64,000 nucleotides of DNA from CAVUCH01 sp963697705 (GCA_963697705.1 CAVOPA010000009.1:62001-126000), one strand, 5' to 3'. Counted from the stretch's first letter, positions 28,084 to 38,593 are shown. Made by a program: numbers and translations. The notes: generated from the letters alone by a model not told the origin.

Positions 28084-29454
28084 ATGTTTTCCACGACCGA
28101 CACGATCGCGGCAATCGCGACGGCGGCTGGGCGCGGCGGCATCGGCGTCGTGCGCGTCAGCGGCCCTGATGCGCAGCCGATCGCGTGCGGACTGCTCGGT
28201 CGGTCGTCACCGCTCGCGCCGCGCCATGCCACGTTTGCCACGCTGCGACTGCATGCGGCGCCGGCTGCCGTCGGTGATCAGGTCATCGTCACGTTCTTTC
28301 CGGCGCCGCATTCCTACACGACCGAAGACATCGTCGAGATCAGCGCCCATGGCAGCCCGGTGGTGCTCGCGTCGATCCTCGAGGCCTGCGTGCGTCGCGG
28401 TGCGCGGCTGGCGCAGCCCGGCGAGTTCACGTTCCGCGCGTACGTTCACGGGCGCATCGAGCTGACGCAGGCGGAAGCCGTCGCCGATCTCGTCGAGTCG
28501 GTCACGCCGCTTCAGGCGCGGGCGGCGTTCGATCAGCTGGAAGGTTCTCTGGCGACGGCCATCTGCGGCCTGAGCGACTCGCTGTTGGACCTCACTGCGC
28601 GGCTCGAGGCGTCGCTCGACTTCTCCGAGGAGGGCTACCACTTCGTCGAACCCGCGGAGGTTCGGGACCGCGTGGAACGCCTCCGCGGAGAGGTGCGAGA
28701 CCTGCTGGCGCGCGCGGATGAGGGCGGCGTCATCCGCGAAGGACGTCGCGTGGTGATCGCTGGTCCGGTGAACGCGGGAAAATCAAGCCTGTTCAACCGG
28801 CTCGCGGGGCTCGACCGCGCCATCGTGTCGGCGACGCCTGGCACGACGCGGGACCTGCTCGTGGAGCAGATTGCGATCGAGGGTGTGCCTGTCACTCTCG
28901 TCGACACCGCCGGGTTGCGAGCACCCGGCGACGATATCGAAGCCGAAGGTGTGCGGCGTGCAGCGATGGCGACTGAGGGAGCGGCCGTGACGCTCGTGGT
29001 TCTCGACCGCTCCGAGCCTCTCGGCCCCGAGCAGCATGCGGTGCTGCTACGTACGGCAGTCTCGTCGCGGCTCGTGGTCGCGAACAAAGCCGATCTACCG
29101 GCCCAGTGGACCGCCGAAGACGTGGACGTCGACGAGGTGCATGAATTGTCTGCACGCACGGGGAATGGGATCGACGTGCTTCGACGGGCGCTGGGGCGTG
29201 CGCTGGGGCGGAGTCGTGGCGATGAGGATCTGCCGCGGGTCACCAACGTACGTCACGTGCAGCTGCTGCGCGAAGTCGAACGAGGGCTCGATGTTGTGGT
29301 GAACGACCTAACGGACACATCTAGCGTCGCGCCCGAGGAAGTCATCATCGCGGGGCTGACGTCCGCGCGCGAGTGGCTCGAGCAGATCTCGGGCGGCCGA
29401 ACGCCAGAAGACGTGTTGAATCATATCTTTGCGAGATTCTGCATAGGGAAGTAA
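28084..29454 (+). CDS. mnmE: tRNA modification GTPase MnmE
   Basis: With MnmG it installs the cmnm5/nm5 group on wobble U34 of tRNAs. The N-terminal folate-binding domain starts STTDTIAAIATAAGRGGIGV. The central helical region is interrupted by a GTPase domain with G1 GPVNAGKSSLFNRLAG, G2 TPGTTRD, G3 DTAGLR and G4 NKAD. The C-terminus ends CIGK, the catalytic cysteine motif. 456 residues. Followed by mnmG after a single base, so the two partners are tightly coupled. Confidence 0.97.
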   Translation: MFSTTDTIAAIATAAGRGGIGVVRVSGPDAQPIACGLLGRSSPLAPRHATFATLRLHAAPAAVGDQVIVTFFPAPHSYTTEDIVEISAHGSPVVLASILEACVRRGARLAQPGEFTFRAYVHGRIELTQAEAVADLVESVTPLQARAAFDQLEGSLATAICGLSDSLLDLTARLEASLDFSEEGYHFVEPAEVRDRVERLRGEVRDLLARADEGGVIREGRRVVIAGPVNAGKSSLFNRLAGLDRAIVSATPGTTRDLLVEQIAIEGVPVTLVDTAGLRAPGDDIEAEGVRRAAMATEGAAVTLVVLDRSEPLGPEQHAVLLRTAVSSRLVVANKADLPAQWTAEDVDVDEVHELSARTGNGIDVLRRALGRALGRSRGDEDLPRVTNVRHVQLLREVERGLDVVVNDLTDTSSVAPEEVIIAGLTSAREWLEQISGGRTPEDVLNHIFARFCIGK

Positions 29455-29455
29455 C

Positions 29456-31315
29456 ATGCGCCCTCATCACGACGTCCTTGTCGTCGGCGCCGGACACGCG
29501 GGCTGCGAGGCGGCATGGGCAGCCAGCCGCCTTGGCCTCAGTGTAGGCGTCTGCACGCTGTCGTTGGACACAGTTGGTCATATGCCCTGCAATCCAGCAG
29601 TGGGTGGCACTGCAAAGGGACACCTCGTCCGCGAGATCGACGCTCTTGGCGGGCTGATGGGACGGGCCATCGACGCGACTGGTATCCAGTTCAAGATGCT
29701 GAACCGGAGCCGCGGTCCGTCCGTCTGGTCGCCACGGGCGCAGGCGGATAAGCGGGCATATGGTGCGTGGCTTCGCGCCTGGCTGGATAACGCGCCTGGC
29801 GTGACCTGGATTGTCGGACGGGCGGGCAGGATCGTGACGGACGGCGGAAAAGTGCGGGGTCTGGCGCTCGAGAGCGGCGAGATTTTGCAGTGCTCAGCGC
29901 TCGTGCTCACGACTGGCACTTTTCTCAATGGGTTGATCCACGTCGGCCCCGAGCAAACGCCGGCCGGGCGCGCGGGAGAGCCGCCGTCCCAGCACCTGTC
30001 CGCGTCGCTCAAGTCACTCGGCTTTCGTTGGGGTCGTCTGAAGACGGGAACGCCACCGCGGCTGCGGCGCTCGAGCATCGACTTCGCCGGCGCCGTCTCG
30101 AGGGGCGTCTTCACAGAGGAATGGGGAGACGCCGATCCCACTCCGTTTTCATGGTCAACCGCAGCGATCGAGTGTGCCCGCACGCCCTGTCACGTGCTCC
30201 ACACGACCGACAGAGTGCACGATCTCGTGCGACGGCACATCGGCTTGTCGCCACTGTACAACGGTCAGATCGCGGGCGTGGGTCCGCGATATTGTCCGTC
30301 GCTTGAAGACAAGGTGATGCGATTCCCTCACCGGGAGCGGCATCAGGTGTTTCTGGAACCCGAAGGGCTGGACACTGAGGAGATCTACGTCAACGGCTTC
30401 TCGATGAGTCTGCCTGCGTCGGTGCAACTGGAACTCGTGCGCGCGCTCCCTGGGTTGGAATCGGCCGAGATGATTAGGCCCGGCTACGCCGTGGAGTACG
30501 ACTTCATACAGCCGACCGAGCTCCATGCGACGCTCGAGACCAAACGCCTCGGCGGCCTGTTCCTCGCCGGCCAACTGAACGGCACGTCGGGTTATGAGGA
30601 GGCGGCGGCGCAGGGACTGATGGCAGGCGTCAACGCGGCAAAGCACGCGCGGCACGAGCCCCCGGTCGTCCTCGGTCGCGATCAGGCGTACATCGGCGTG
30701 CTCGTGGACGATCTCGTGACACGAGGCTGCCTCGAGCCGTATCGAATGTTCACGTCGCGGGCGGAGCACCGGTTGATGCTGCGCGTAGACAACGCCGATT
30801 TGCGGCTGACGCCAATTGCCCACGACGCTGCACTCGTCGGAGGCGCGCAATGGGAACACTTCAGGGCCCGCCGGGACCGGTACCATCGGAATGAGAGCAC
30901 GCTGAAGCGTGTGTCCATCAACGCGAATGCGGACGGCGCGAAGTCCAGTGTATGGCAGACGCTTAGGCGGGCGGACACGAGCCTTCGAGAGCTGGTGACG
31001 AGCCAGCGGATCGCGCTGGATCTGCACCAGACCCACCATCACCTCGACTTGGACAGTCTCGAAGCCGCAGGGCGGCTGGAGGGCTATATCGCTCGTCAAG
31101 CCGTCGACATCTCCCGGCGTGGAAAGGACGACAAGCGCGTAATCCCGGTAGGGTTTACCTACCTGTCTCTGCCCGGATTGAGTCGCGAAGTCGTCGAGCG
31201 GCTGACCTATGTGCAGCCGCGCACGCTCGGGCAGGCAAGCCGGATACCTGGAGTCACACCGGCCGCGGTGGCGATAGTTGCCGCCCAAGTACGGCGGTAT
31301 AGTGGTCCCGGCTGA
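29456..31315 (+). CDS. mnmG: tRNA uridine-5-carboxymethylaminomethyl(34) synthesis enzyme MnmG
   Basis: FAD-dependent partner of MnmE in U34 modification. The N-terminal dinucleotide-binding motif is VVGAGHAGCEAAWAASRLG. The CNPAVGGTAKGHLVREIDAL motif and the FAD region QLNGTSGYEEAAAQGLMAG are family hallmarks. The C-terminal helical domain that binds MnmE spans from about residue 540. 619 residues is typical. Starts one base after the mnmE stop (TAACATG). Confidence 0.97.
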   Translation: MRPHHDVLVVGAGHAGCEAAWAASRLGLSVGVCTLSLDTVGHMPCNPAVGGTAKGHLVREIDALGGLMGRAIDATGIQFKMLNRSRGPSVWSPRAQADKRAYGAWLRAWLDNAPGVTWIVGRAGRIVTDGGKVRGLALESGEILQCSALVLTTGTFLNGLIHVGPEQTPAGRAGEPPSQHLSASLKSLGFRWGRLKTGTPPRLRRSSIDFAGAVSRGVFTEEWGDADPTPFSWSTAAIECARTPCHVLHTTDRVHDLVRRHIGLSPLYNGQIAGVGPRYCPSLEDKVMRFPHRERHQVFLEPEGLDTEEIYVNGFSMSLPASVQLELVRALPGLESAEMIRPGYAVEYDFIQPTELHATLETKRLGGLFLAGQLNGTSGYEEAAAQGLMAGVNAAKHARHEPPVVLGRDQAYIGVLVDDLVTRGCLEPYRMFTSRAEHRLMLRVDNADLRLTPIAHDAALVGGAQWEHFRARRDRYHRNESTLKRVSINANADGAKSSVWQTLRRADTSLRELVTSQRIALDLHQTHHHLDLDSLEAAGRLEGYIARQAVDISRRGKDDKRVIPVGFTYLSLPGLSREVVERLTYVQPRTLGQASRIPGVTPAAVAIVAAQVRRYSGPG

Positions 31316-31341
31316 GCAGCACTGATTGGGAGCAGCCTGCC

Positions 31342-32010
31342 GTGACGAGCCGCGAGTTCAGGGAGCGATTGATCAGGCGCGCACGGCGCGTCGACGTGCA
31401 GGTGTCGCAGGCGCTGGCTGGATCGCTGGAGCAGTACTACAGGCTGCTCGCCCTCTGGAATCCTAAGATCAACCTCACTGGCCTTCCGTTGTCGCCTCCC
31501 GAGGACCAGACGTTCGACCGGCTGCTGGTCGAACCGCTCGTTGCCGCCAGGTTCCTGCCGGTCGGCGACCTCGTCGGCATCGACGTAGGCTCGGGCAGCG
31601 GTTCACCCGCGATACCGATTGCGCTGGCGTGTCCGTCAATGAGGATGCGCATGGTCGAGTCAAAAACCCGGAAAGCCGTGTTTCTGGCCGAAGCCGTGCG
31701 CCATTTGCCGCTGCCGCACGCGAGCGTGGAGACGGCCCGATTTGAAGAACTGCTTTCACGTCCCGATCTGCACGAGGGAGCAGACGTGCTCACCGTCCGC
31801 GCCGTGCGCGTCGAGGCACGAACGCTGATGACGCTACAGGCCTTCCTGAAGCCGACCGGGGAGCTGTTTTGGTTCCGGAGCGCCATCGGTCCGGCGGTCC
31901 CTTCGAATATTCCTCCGCCGCTTCGGTGGAACCGCACCCATCCCCTGGTCGAAGCAAACAGCAGTCGCCTGGTCGTTCTGAGCAAGGACCTCGTAGCCTC
32001 ACGCTTCTGA
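31342..32010 (+). CDS. rsmG: 16S rRNA (guanine(527)-N7)-methyltransferase RsmG
   Basis: SAM-dependent methyltransferase acting on G527 of 16S rRNA. The SAM motif I is IDVGSGSGSPAIPIAL, with LWNPKINLTG ahead of it and MRMVESKTRKAVFL after it, all typical of GidB/RsmG. 222 residues starting at GTG 31342 with a GGGAG box upstream. Last gene before the parS site and parA. Confidence 0.93.
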   Translation: MTSREFRERLIRRARRVDVQVSQALAGSLEQYYRLLALWNPKINLTGLPLSPPEDQTFDRLLVEPLVAARFLPVGDLVGIDVGSGSGSPAIPIALACPSMRMRMVESKTRKAVFLAEAVRHLPLPHASVETARFEELLSRPDLHEGADVLTVRAVRVEARTLMTLQAFLKPTGELFWFRSAIGPAVPSNIPPPLRWNRTHPLVEANSSRLVVLSKDLVASRF

Positions 32011-32011
32011 G

Positions 32012-32027
32012 TGTTCCACGTGAAACA
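32012..32027. promoter_or_regulatory. parS: parS centromere site
   Basis: TGTTCCACGTGAAACA differs by one base from the bacterial parS consensus TGTTTCACGTGAAACA. It lies in the 243-base gap between rsmG and parA, where chromosomal parS sites often occur. It is expected to be bound by the ParB encoded at 33181-34047. Confidence 0.88.
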
Positions 32028-32137
32028 GAAACGGCTCGGCGTCCTATCTAAGCGCCGGCGCCACGGGGACTTCTTCGGTACGGCGAATCTACAGACGCAT
32101 TCCTCAGCGCTGGGCCGGGCGACTTACCAACCAAATG

Positions 32138-32166
32138 TTGACTCGGCGCATACGGACGGCTATGCT
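32138..32166 (+). promoter_or_regulatory. Sigma70-type promoter for parA
   Basis: TTGACT (32138-32143) and TATGCT (32161-32166) are 17 bases apart. Transcription would begin near 32173, about 80 bases before the parA start, downstream of the parS site. Confidence 0.6.
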
Positions 32167-32253
32167 TCGACCCCGGTACAAGGCTAGGATCAGTACGTAT
32201 TTAGGTTATACAGCCAATGTATCGCAAGTCGAACATCCAATGAGGTTTGCCGC

Positions 32254-33057
32254 GTGAGAGCCCGCGTCGTCGCAGTGACCAACCAGAAAGGCGGAGTCGG
32301 AAAGACGACCACCACCATCAACCTCGCTGCCTCGCTGGCTCTTGCCGATCACAAGGTGCTGCTCGTCGACGTGGACCCCCAGGCGAACCTGACGAGCGGC
32401 GTGGGATTGCGGGGGCAGTCCGGTCCGGCCGGCACCATCTACGAGGCGCTCACCGGGACCGGCGCCGCGCCCGACCCGGGCGGGTTCATCCTCCCAACCG
32501 CCGTCGATGGCCTCTTTGCCATTCCCGCCGATCGGAACTTGACCGGCGCCGAGATCGAACTGGTGTCCCTCCCCGAACGCGAGCAGCGGCTCGGCCGGTT
32601 CCTCGCGCCGCTCCGCGACCAGTTCGATTCCATCTTCATCGATTGTCCGCCGTCGCTCGGCTTGCTCACGCTGAACGCGCTCGTCGCAGCCGACGCGGTC
32701 CTGATTCCGCTGCACTGCGAGTACTTCGCGCTCGAAGGGCTCGCCGATCTCGTCGCCACGCTGCGGCGCGTGCGCGCGTCACTGAACCCGTCGCTCGACA
32801 TCGACGGCGTCCTGTTGACGATGCACGACGAGCGGACCAACCTGTCGCAGCAGGTCGCTCGTGACGTTCGCGCCTTCTTCAAGGAGAAGGTGTTCGAGAC
32901 GGCCATCCCGCGCAACGTCCGCCTCGCGGAGGCGCCCAGCCATGGCAAGCCCGTGGTCCTGTACGACGTGAAGTCGCGCGGTGCCACCGCGTACGTCAAT
33001 CTCGCACGAGAGGTCATCGGACGGCGCACGCACGCGAGCGGGATGGCCAGCGCGTGA
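32254..33057 (+). CDS. parA: Chromosome-partitioning ATPase ParA (Soj-like)
   Basis: Walker-type ATPase that moves ParB-parS complexes and helps segregate the origin. The deviant Walker A NQKGGVGKTTTTINLAASLA lies near residue 10, followed by LLVDVDPQANLTSG. Walker B-like FIDCPPSLGLLTLNAL appears near 127. 267 residues from GTG 32254. The N-terminus starts directly at the Walker fold without an HTH, as in chromosomal ParA/Soj. parB follows after 123 bases. Confidence 0.96.
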   Translation: MRARVVAVTNQKGGVGKTTTTINLAASLALADHKVLLVDVDPQANLTSGVGLRGQSGPAGTIYEALTGTGAAPDPGGFILPTAVDGLFAIPADRNLTGAEIELVSLPEREQRLGRFLAPLRDQFDSIFIDCPPSLGLLTLNALVAADAVLIPLHCEYFALEGLADLVATLRRVRASLNPSLDIDGVLLTMHDERTNLSQQVARDVRAFFKEKVFETAIPRNVRLAEAPSHGKPVVLYDVKSRGATAYVNLAREVIGRRTHASGMASA

Positions 33058-33180
33058 CCGAGCGAGCGTGCCGTGCCCGCGGACGCCGCAACGCTTTGAC
33101 CGCGTAAGCAACGGCGTGTCGCGCGTGATCGCCGGCAACAGCGACAAACCCTGATACCAGCACTCGCAGGACACGTTCCC

Positions 33181-34047
33181 ATGCCCGACCCAAAGCGAAG
33201 CGCCCTCGGCAAGGGGCTGAGCGCGCTCATACCGGACGCACCCGAACCGCAAGCGGCCACGACCGAAGTGGATGTCGATCTCCTGCGCCCCAACACGTAC
33301 CAGCCGCGCCTGCGGGTAGACGACGTCCATCTCGACGAGCTGGCGCAGTCGATCCGAACGCACGGCGTGATCCAGCCAATCGTCGTCCGCCGCGTCGATA
33401 ACGCGTACGAGATCATCGCGGGCGAACGCCGGTGGCGCGCCGCCAGGCAGGCCGGTCTCCGTCGTGTGCCCGTGGTCGTACGCGAGGTGGAGGCCGAGGG
33501 CCGCCACGACATCCTCGAGATGGCGCTGATCGAGAACATCCAACGCGAGAATCTCAACGCGATTGAAGAAGGGACTGCGTACCGGCGGCTCGGCGATGAG
33601 TTCCACCTGACGCAGGACGCCATCGCCACCGCGGTTGGCAAGGATCGGTCGACCGTCGCCAACATGGTGCGGCTGCTCAAGCTGCCCGACGAGGTGCAGG
33701 AGGAGGTCGCCGCGGGGCGCCTGTCGATGGGACATGCGCGCGCGCTGCTCGCACTGCCTGACCAGGCAGCGCAGCGCACGCTCGCGCGCGACATCATTGC
33801 GCGCAGCCTGTCTGTGCGCGAAACGGAAGGCCTGGTCAAGAAGGCTATCGACGCCGGGCCAGCGCCTGCTCCGGCGAAGGCGCCGAAGCCCGCCGACGTG
33901 CACACGCGCGCGGCGGAGGAAAAGCTGCGTCTGCAGCTCGGCACGCGCGTGCGCATCGTGCGGCGCGGGAAGAAAGGACGGATCGAAATCGAGTTCGTCA
34001 GCGAACAGGAATTGATTCGGATCTACGAAGCGTTGGCCGGCAGCTGA
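33181..34047 (+). CDS. parB: Chromosome-partitioning protein ParB
   Basis: CTP-dependent clamp that loads at parS. The N-terminal CTPase domain carries IIAGERRWRAARQAG (GERRWRA motif, near residue 80), then ALIENIQRENLNAIEEG. The HTH region is LTQDAIATAVGKDRSTVANM near residue 145. A Pro/Ala linker (~220-240) leads to the dimerisation C-terminus. 288 residues. It lies 28 bases before the selD start proposed here. Confidence 0.96.
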   Translation: MPDPKRSALGKGLSALIPDAPEPQAATTEVDVDLLRPNTYQPRLRVDDVHLDELAQSIRTHGVIQPIVVRRVDNAYEIIAGERRWRAARQAGLRRVPVVVREVEAEGRHDILEMALIENIQRENLNAIEEGTAYRRLGDEFHLTQDAIATAVGKDRSTVANMVRLLKLPDEVQEEVAAGRLSMGHARALLALPDQAAQRTLARDIIARSLSVRETEGLVKKAIDAGPAPAPAKAPKPADVHTRAAEEKLRLQLGTRVRIVRRGKKGRIEIEFVSEQELIRIYEALAGS

Positions 34048-34075
34048 TTCGAACCGCGGCCGGATCGAGGAGACC

Positions 34076-35119
34076 ATGAGCCAGAAGCGCCTGACCGAGC
34101 TCGTCGCCTGCGCGGGTTGAGCGAGCAAACTCGCCGCTGGCGAGCTCGCTCACGTGTTGAGCGACCTTCCACCACAGACCGACCCGCGGGTCCTGATCGA
34201 CTTCAGGACCGCTGACGATGCCGGTGTGTACGCGTGGGAGGGGGGGCCGGCCCTCGTGCAGACCGTCGATTTCTTCACGCCGATTGTCGACGACCCGTTC
34301 ACCTTCGGGCAGATCGCCGCGGCCAATTCGCTGTCGGACATCTACGCGATGGGCGGACGTCCGCTGACGGCCCTCGCGATTGCCGGCTTTCCGGATGCGC
34401 TCGATGGCGAGACCATCCGCCAGATCTTTCTCGGCGGCTTCGACAAGCTGCGCGAGGCTGGCGTCGCCCTGCTCGGCGGCCACACGGTGCGAGACCCGGA
34501 GCCGAAGTTCGGCTACGCGGTGACGGGTGCTGTCGATCCCGCCCGTATGCTCACGAACGCCGGCGCCCGAATCGATGACGTCCTCATTCTCACCAAGCCG
34601 CTCGGGACCGGCATCGTCGGCACCGCCGTCAAGTTCGGGCGCGCGCCGGTGGCGCTGGCCGGTGCGGCCGTGACCTCGATGACAACCCTGAACGCGGCGA
34701 GCGCGCAGGTGCTGTCGCGATTCGGCGAAGACGTGCACGCCTGCACCGACATCACCGGGTTCGGGCTCGTCGGGCACGCCACCGAGATGGCCGTCGCGAG
34801 CGGCGTCTGCCTCGACCTCTGCGCGCGCGATCTGCCGCTCTTCGACGGTGTCCGGGCCATCGCCGCCCAGAACCGGTCGGGCGGTCTCGCCTCGAACCGG
34901 GAGCACTTCGGGGCTGGAACCTGGCTCGACATCGGCCTCGACCCCGCGCTCGTGGACATCGCCTTCGACCCGCAGACGTCCGGCGGGTTGCTGGTGTCGG
35001 TTCGCGCGGACGCGGCCGGTGAGGTGTGCGCCGCGCTCACAGCCGCCGGCGCCACGGCGGCGCTCATCGGATCTGCCGGACAGAAGGGCGCTTTTTCCGT
35101 AAGACTGCTACGGGAATAG
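34076..35119 (+). CDS. selD: Selenide, water dikinase, selenoprotein with in-frame TGA (Sec15)
   Basis: Makes selenophosphate from selenide and ATP, the Se donor for Sec-tRNA. Conventional calling starts at GTG 34154, after the catalytic site. From ATG 34076 (GAGGAG box at 34067-34072) the same frame reads MSQKRLTELVACAG, TGA at 34118-34120, then ASKLAAGEL. This matches the SelD catalytic segment, in which Cys or Sec is followed two residues later by the essential Lys (here U15 and Lys18). A bSECIS-like hairpin directly follows the TGA. The rest is canonical: FRTADDAGVY, the VQTVDFFTPIVDDP region, GGHTVRDPEPKFGY and FDPQTSGGLLVSV. 347 residues including Sec. Confidence 0.9.
34119..34151 (+). 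promoter_or_regulatory. bSECIS-like hairpin for Sec insertion in selD
   Basis: Lower stem GAGCGAG (34119-34125) with CTCGCTC (34145-34151); internal CAAA bulge; upper stem CTCGCC (34130-34135) with GGCGAG (34139-34144); apical loop GCT (34136-34138). The loop begins with G about 16 bases after the TGA, within the spacing known for bacterial SECIS elements, though the loop is minimal. Confidence 0.7.
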
Positions 35120-35180
35120 ACGCGGAGCGCGCCAGCACTGCTTCGGAGCGATCCCGTTATCGGCTGCCGAAGACCGCAGC

Positions 35181-35244
35181 CTGAATGCTCAAATGCAAAC
35201 AATTCCGCAGGTTCGCCGTTTTCCATTGTGCATTTTTCATTCAG
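35181..35244. repeat. Inverted AT-rich word repeat between selD and the atp operon
   Basis: CTGAATG (35181-35187) pairs with CATTCAG (35238-35244), and inside it AAATGCA with TGCATTT. The words AATGC and CATTTTTCAT recur. It stands out as the most AT-rich block of the 240-base spacer 35120-35359 and may terminate selD transcription. Further on, GGCGG/CCGCC pairing and a TATAAA box near 35314 precede the atp genes. Confidence 0.65.
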
Positions 35245-35359
35245 GGTGCCCTTTTTCATCACCCCTGCTAGCCCGGCGGGGTGGCGGCCCTCCCGCCGCC
35301 CGTGATATAAATTGTCGTTTGTCCGTGCCGGTTTCCGGCCGGTTTGCGGAGGTCCTTGC

Positions 35360-35785
35360 GTGATTCCGGACCTGTCGGTCCTCTGGGTCATCTTTTTTGT
35401 TCTGCTGATGGCCACCATTCTGAACAGCCTGCTCTTCAAGCCACTGATCCGCGTGATGGCCGCACGGGAAGCGGCGGTCGCTTCTGCGCGGCAGCTGGCG
35501 GAGCGCGCGGCGACGCAGGCCCGCGAGGCCACCGAGGAATTCGACGCGCGGACACGCGAGGCACGGGCCGAGGTCTACCGGCAGATGGACGAAGCGCGCC
35601 GTGCCGCCCTGGATCGGCGCGGGGAATTGCTGGCCCAGACCCGGCAGGAGGCAGAAGCGACGATCGCCGCCGCGACGGCACGTGTGCGCGCCGACGCCGC
35701 TGAGGCTCGCGCGCGTCTGGATCGCGACGCTGACATCCTGGCCACCACCATCGTCGAGCGGGTGCTTGGCCACTCTGCTTCCTAG
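35360..35785 (+). CDS. ATP synthase F0 subunit b-type (b or b')
   Basis: Peripheral-stalk subunit of the F-type ATP synthase. 142 residues from GTG 35360, chosen for the GCGGAGG box at 35345-35351. One N-terminal membrane helix (VLWVIFFVLLMATILNSLLF) is followed by a long charged coiled-coil (Ala/Arg/Glu-rich, residues ~35-135). It is the first of two tandem b-type subunits, as in organisms with b/b' heterodimers. It leads the operon directly, with no subunit a or c gene upstream. Confidence 0.85.
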   Translation: MIPDLSVLWVIFFVLLMATILNSLLFKPLIRVMAAREAAVASARQLAERAATQAREATEEFDARTREARAEVYRQMDEARRAALDRRGELLAQTRQEAEATIAAATARVRADAAEARARLDRDADILATTIVERVLGHSAS

Positions 35786-35792
35786 AGGCCCC

Positions 35793-36518
35793 GTGCACAA
35801 CCCGGCGCTGGCGTTCCAAACCCGCTACCCTTGTGAAACTTGGCGCAATATCGCGCCGTGGCTCGCGCCCGCGGTGATCGCGTGTGGGTTGCTGCTCTCG
35901 AGCGCCCCGTTTTCTCCTGTCTCGGGGCAGAGCACCGCGTCGCTGACCGCTTCCGCAGTGCAGGCGCAGCCCGCGCATGACGCGCCCGTATCCGGTCAGG
36001 CGATCGCAGAGGGACACACGGCCGAGGAACAACACGGCGAGAGTCCCTGGGCGTTCGCCGGCAAACTGTTCAACTTCGTCGTGCTCACCGGTGTGCTCGT
36101 CTACTTCCTGCGCGATCCCATCCGGGTGTACCTGGCCGATCGCAGCACGCAGATTCGAACGGATCTGGTCACGGCCGCGACGATGAAGGAGGACGCTGCG
36201 AGGCAGATCGTCGAGATCGACGCGAAGTTGAAGCAGTTGCCGGGCGAGCTCGACACGTTGCGGGCGCGGGGGCAGGAGGAGATTGCAGGCGAGCAGGCGC
36301 GGATCGAGCAGGCTGCCGCGGCCGAGCGCGAACGGCTGCTGGAGCAGACGCGCCGGGAGATCGACCTGCAGCTGCGCGCGGTCCGCCGTGATCTCGTGAC
36401 GCACGCCGCCGATCTCGCCGTGCAGGTGGCGCGGGAGCGCATCCGCACGCGCCTGACCACCGACGACCAGCGCCGGCTGCTCGATCGCTACCTCGAACAG
36501 GTCACGAAGCATGAGTAG
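35793..36518 (+). CDS. atpF: ATP synthase F0 subunit b, with N-terminal extension
   Basis: Second b-type stalk subunit. 241 residues from GTG 35793, seven bases after the previous stop. It carries an unusual N-terminal extension: a hydrophobic stretch IAPWLAPAVIACGLLLSSAP that looks like a signal or extra membrane segment, then a Ser/Ala/His-rich linker. The canonical membrane helix (FNFVVLTGVLVYFLRDPIRV) and a long coiled-coil follow. It overlaps atpH by 8 bases. The true start is uncertain because the frame is open upstream. Confidence 0.82.
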   Translation: MHNPALAFQTRYPCETWRNIAPWLAPAVIACGLLLSSAPFSPVSGQSTASLTASAVQAQPAHDAPVSGQAIAEGHTAEEQHGESPWAFAGKLFNFVVLTGVLVYFLRDPIRVYLADRSTQIRTDLVTAATMKEDAARQIVEIDAKLKQLPGELDTLRARGQEEIAGEQARIEQAAAAERERLLEQTRREIDLQLRAVRRDLVTHAADLAVQVARERIRTRLTTDDQRRLLDRYLEQVTKHE

Positions 36519-37056
36519 AAAAGCGGCGGGTGCGCGTGAGGCGCGCGCGCTCCTCGATGTCGCCACACGCGAATCGGATCCCGACCGGGTTGGCTCCGAG
36601 CTCGACGCGATTGCGGACGCGATGCGCACGCAGCCGGAAGTGCAGGCCCTGCTGCTCCGCCCGGGGCTGCCGATTGCGCGCAGGGTGCAGGCGCTGCAGC
36701 TCATTGCGTCCAGCCTCGGATTGACGCCGCTCGTCTCGAAGCTGCTGACGGCTTTTGCCGAGCGCGACAGCCTGCGGCTGGTGCCGGATCTCGCCGCCGC
36801 GTACCGCACGCGACTGCTCGACCGAAAGAACATCGTCTCGGCCGAGATCACGACGGCGGTGCCGCTCACCCCGGAGACCGCCGATCGTGTCGGCCGCGCG
36901 CTCGGGCAGGCGAGCGGCAAACAGGTGCTCGTCTCCACACGCGTGGATCCCGCCATCATCGGTGGCGTGGTGGCCCGAGTCGGCAGCACGGTATACGACG
37001 GCAGCGTCACGACCCAGCTCGCGCGCATGCGCCAGAAGCTCGTGGAGAACGTGTAG
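36511..37056 (+). CDS. atpH: ATP synthase F1 subunit delta
   Basis: Caps the F1 head and joins it to the b stalk. 181 residues in the OSCP/delta fold: an all-helical N-terminal domain (ARALLDVATRESDPDRVGSE onward) and a C-terminal region with VSAEITTAVPLTPETADRVG and the family ending DPAIIGGVVARVGSTVYDGS. It overlaps atpF by 8 bases and is 2 bases before atpA, indicating translational coupling. Confidence 0.92.
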   Translation: MSRKAAGAREARALLDVATRESDPDRVGSELDAIADAMRTQPEVQALLLRPGLPIARRVQALQLIASSLGLTPLVSKLLTAFAERDSLRLVPDLAAAYRTRLLDRKNIVSAEITTAVPLTPETADRVGRALGQASGKQVLVSTRVDPAIIGGVVARVGSTVYDGSVTTQLARMRQKLVENV

Positions 37057-37058
37057 CG

Positions 37059-38585
<1,527 letters not shown>

Positions 38586-38593
38586 GCGGATGA

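Noticed and set aside
34046..34062. TGATTCGAACCGCGG resembling a minus-strand tRNA T-arm
   Set aside because: No matching acceptor or anticodon arm around it, and the 28-base gap between parB and selD is too short for a tRNA.
34144..34160. CTCACGTGTTGAG as a second parS site
   Set aside because: Only the central CACGTG matches; both flanks depart from consensus, and it lies in the selD coding sequence.
34154..35119. selD starting at GTG 34154 as a complete gene
   Set aside because: It would lack the catalytic Cys/Sec and Lys; the upstream in-frame segment with TGA matches SelD and has its own ribosome-binding site.
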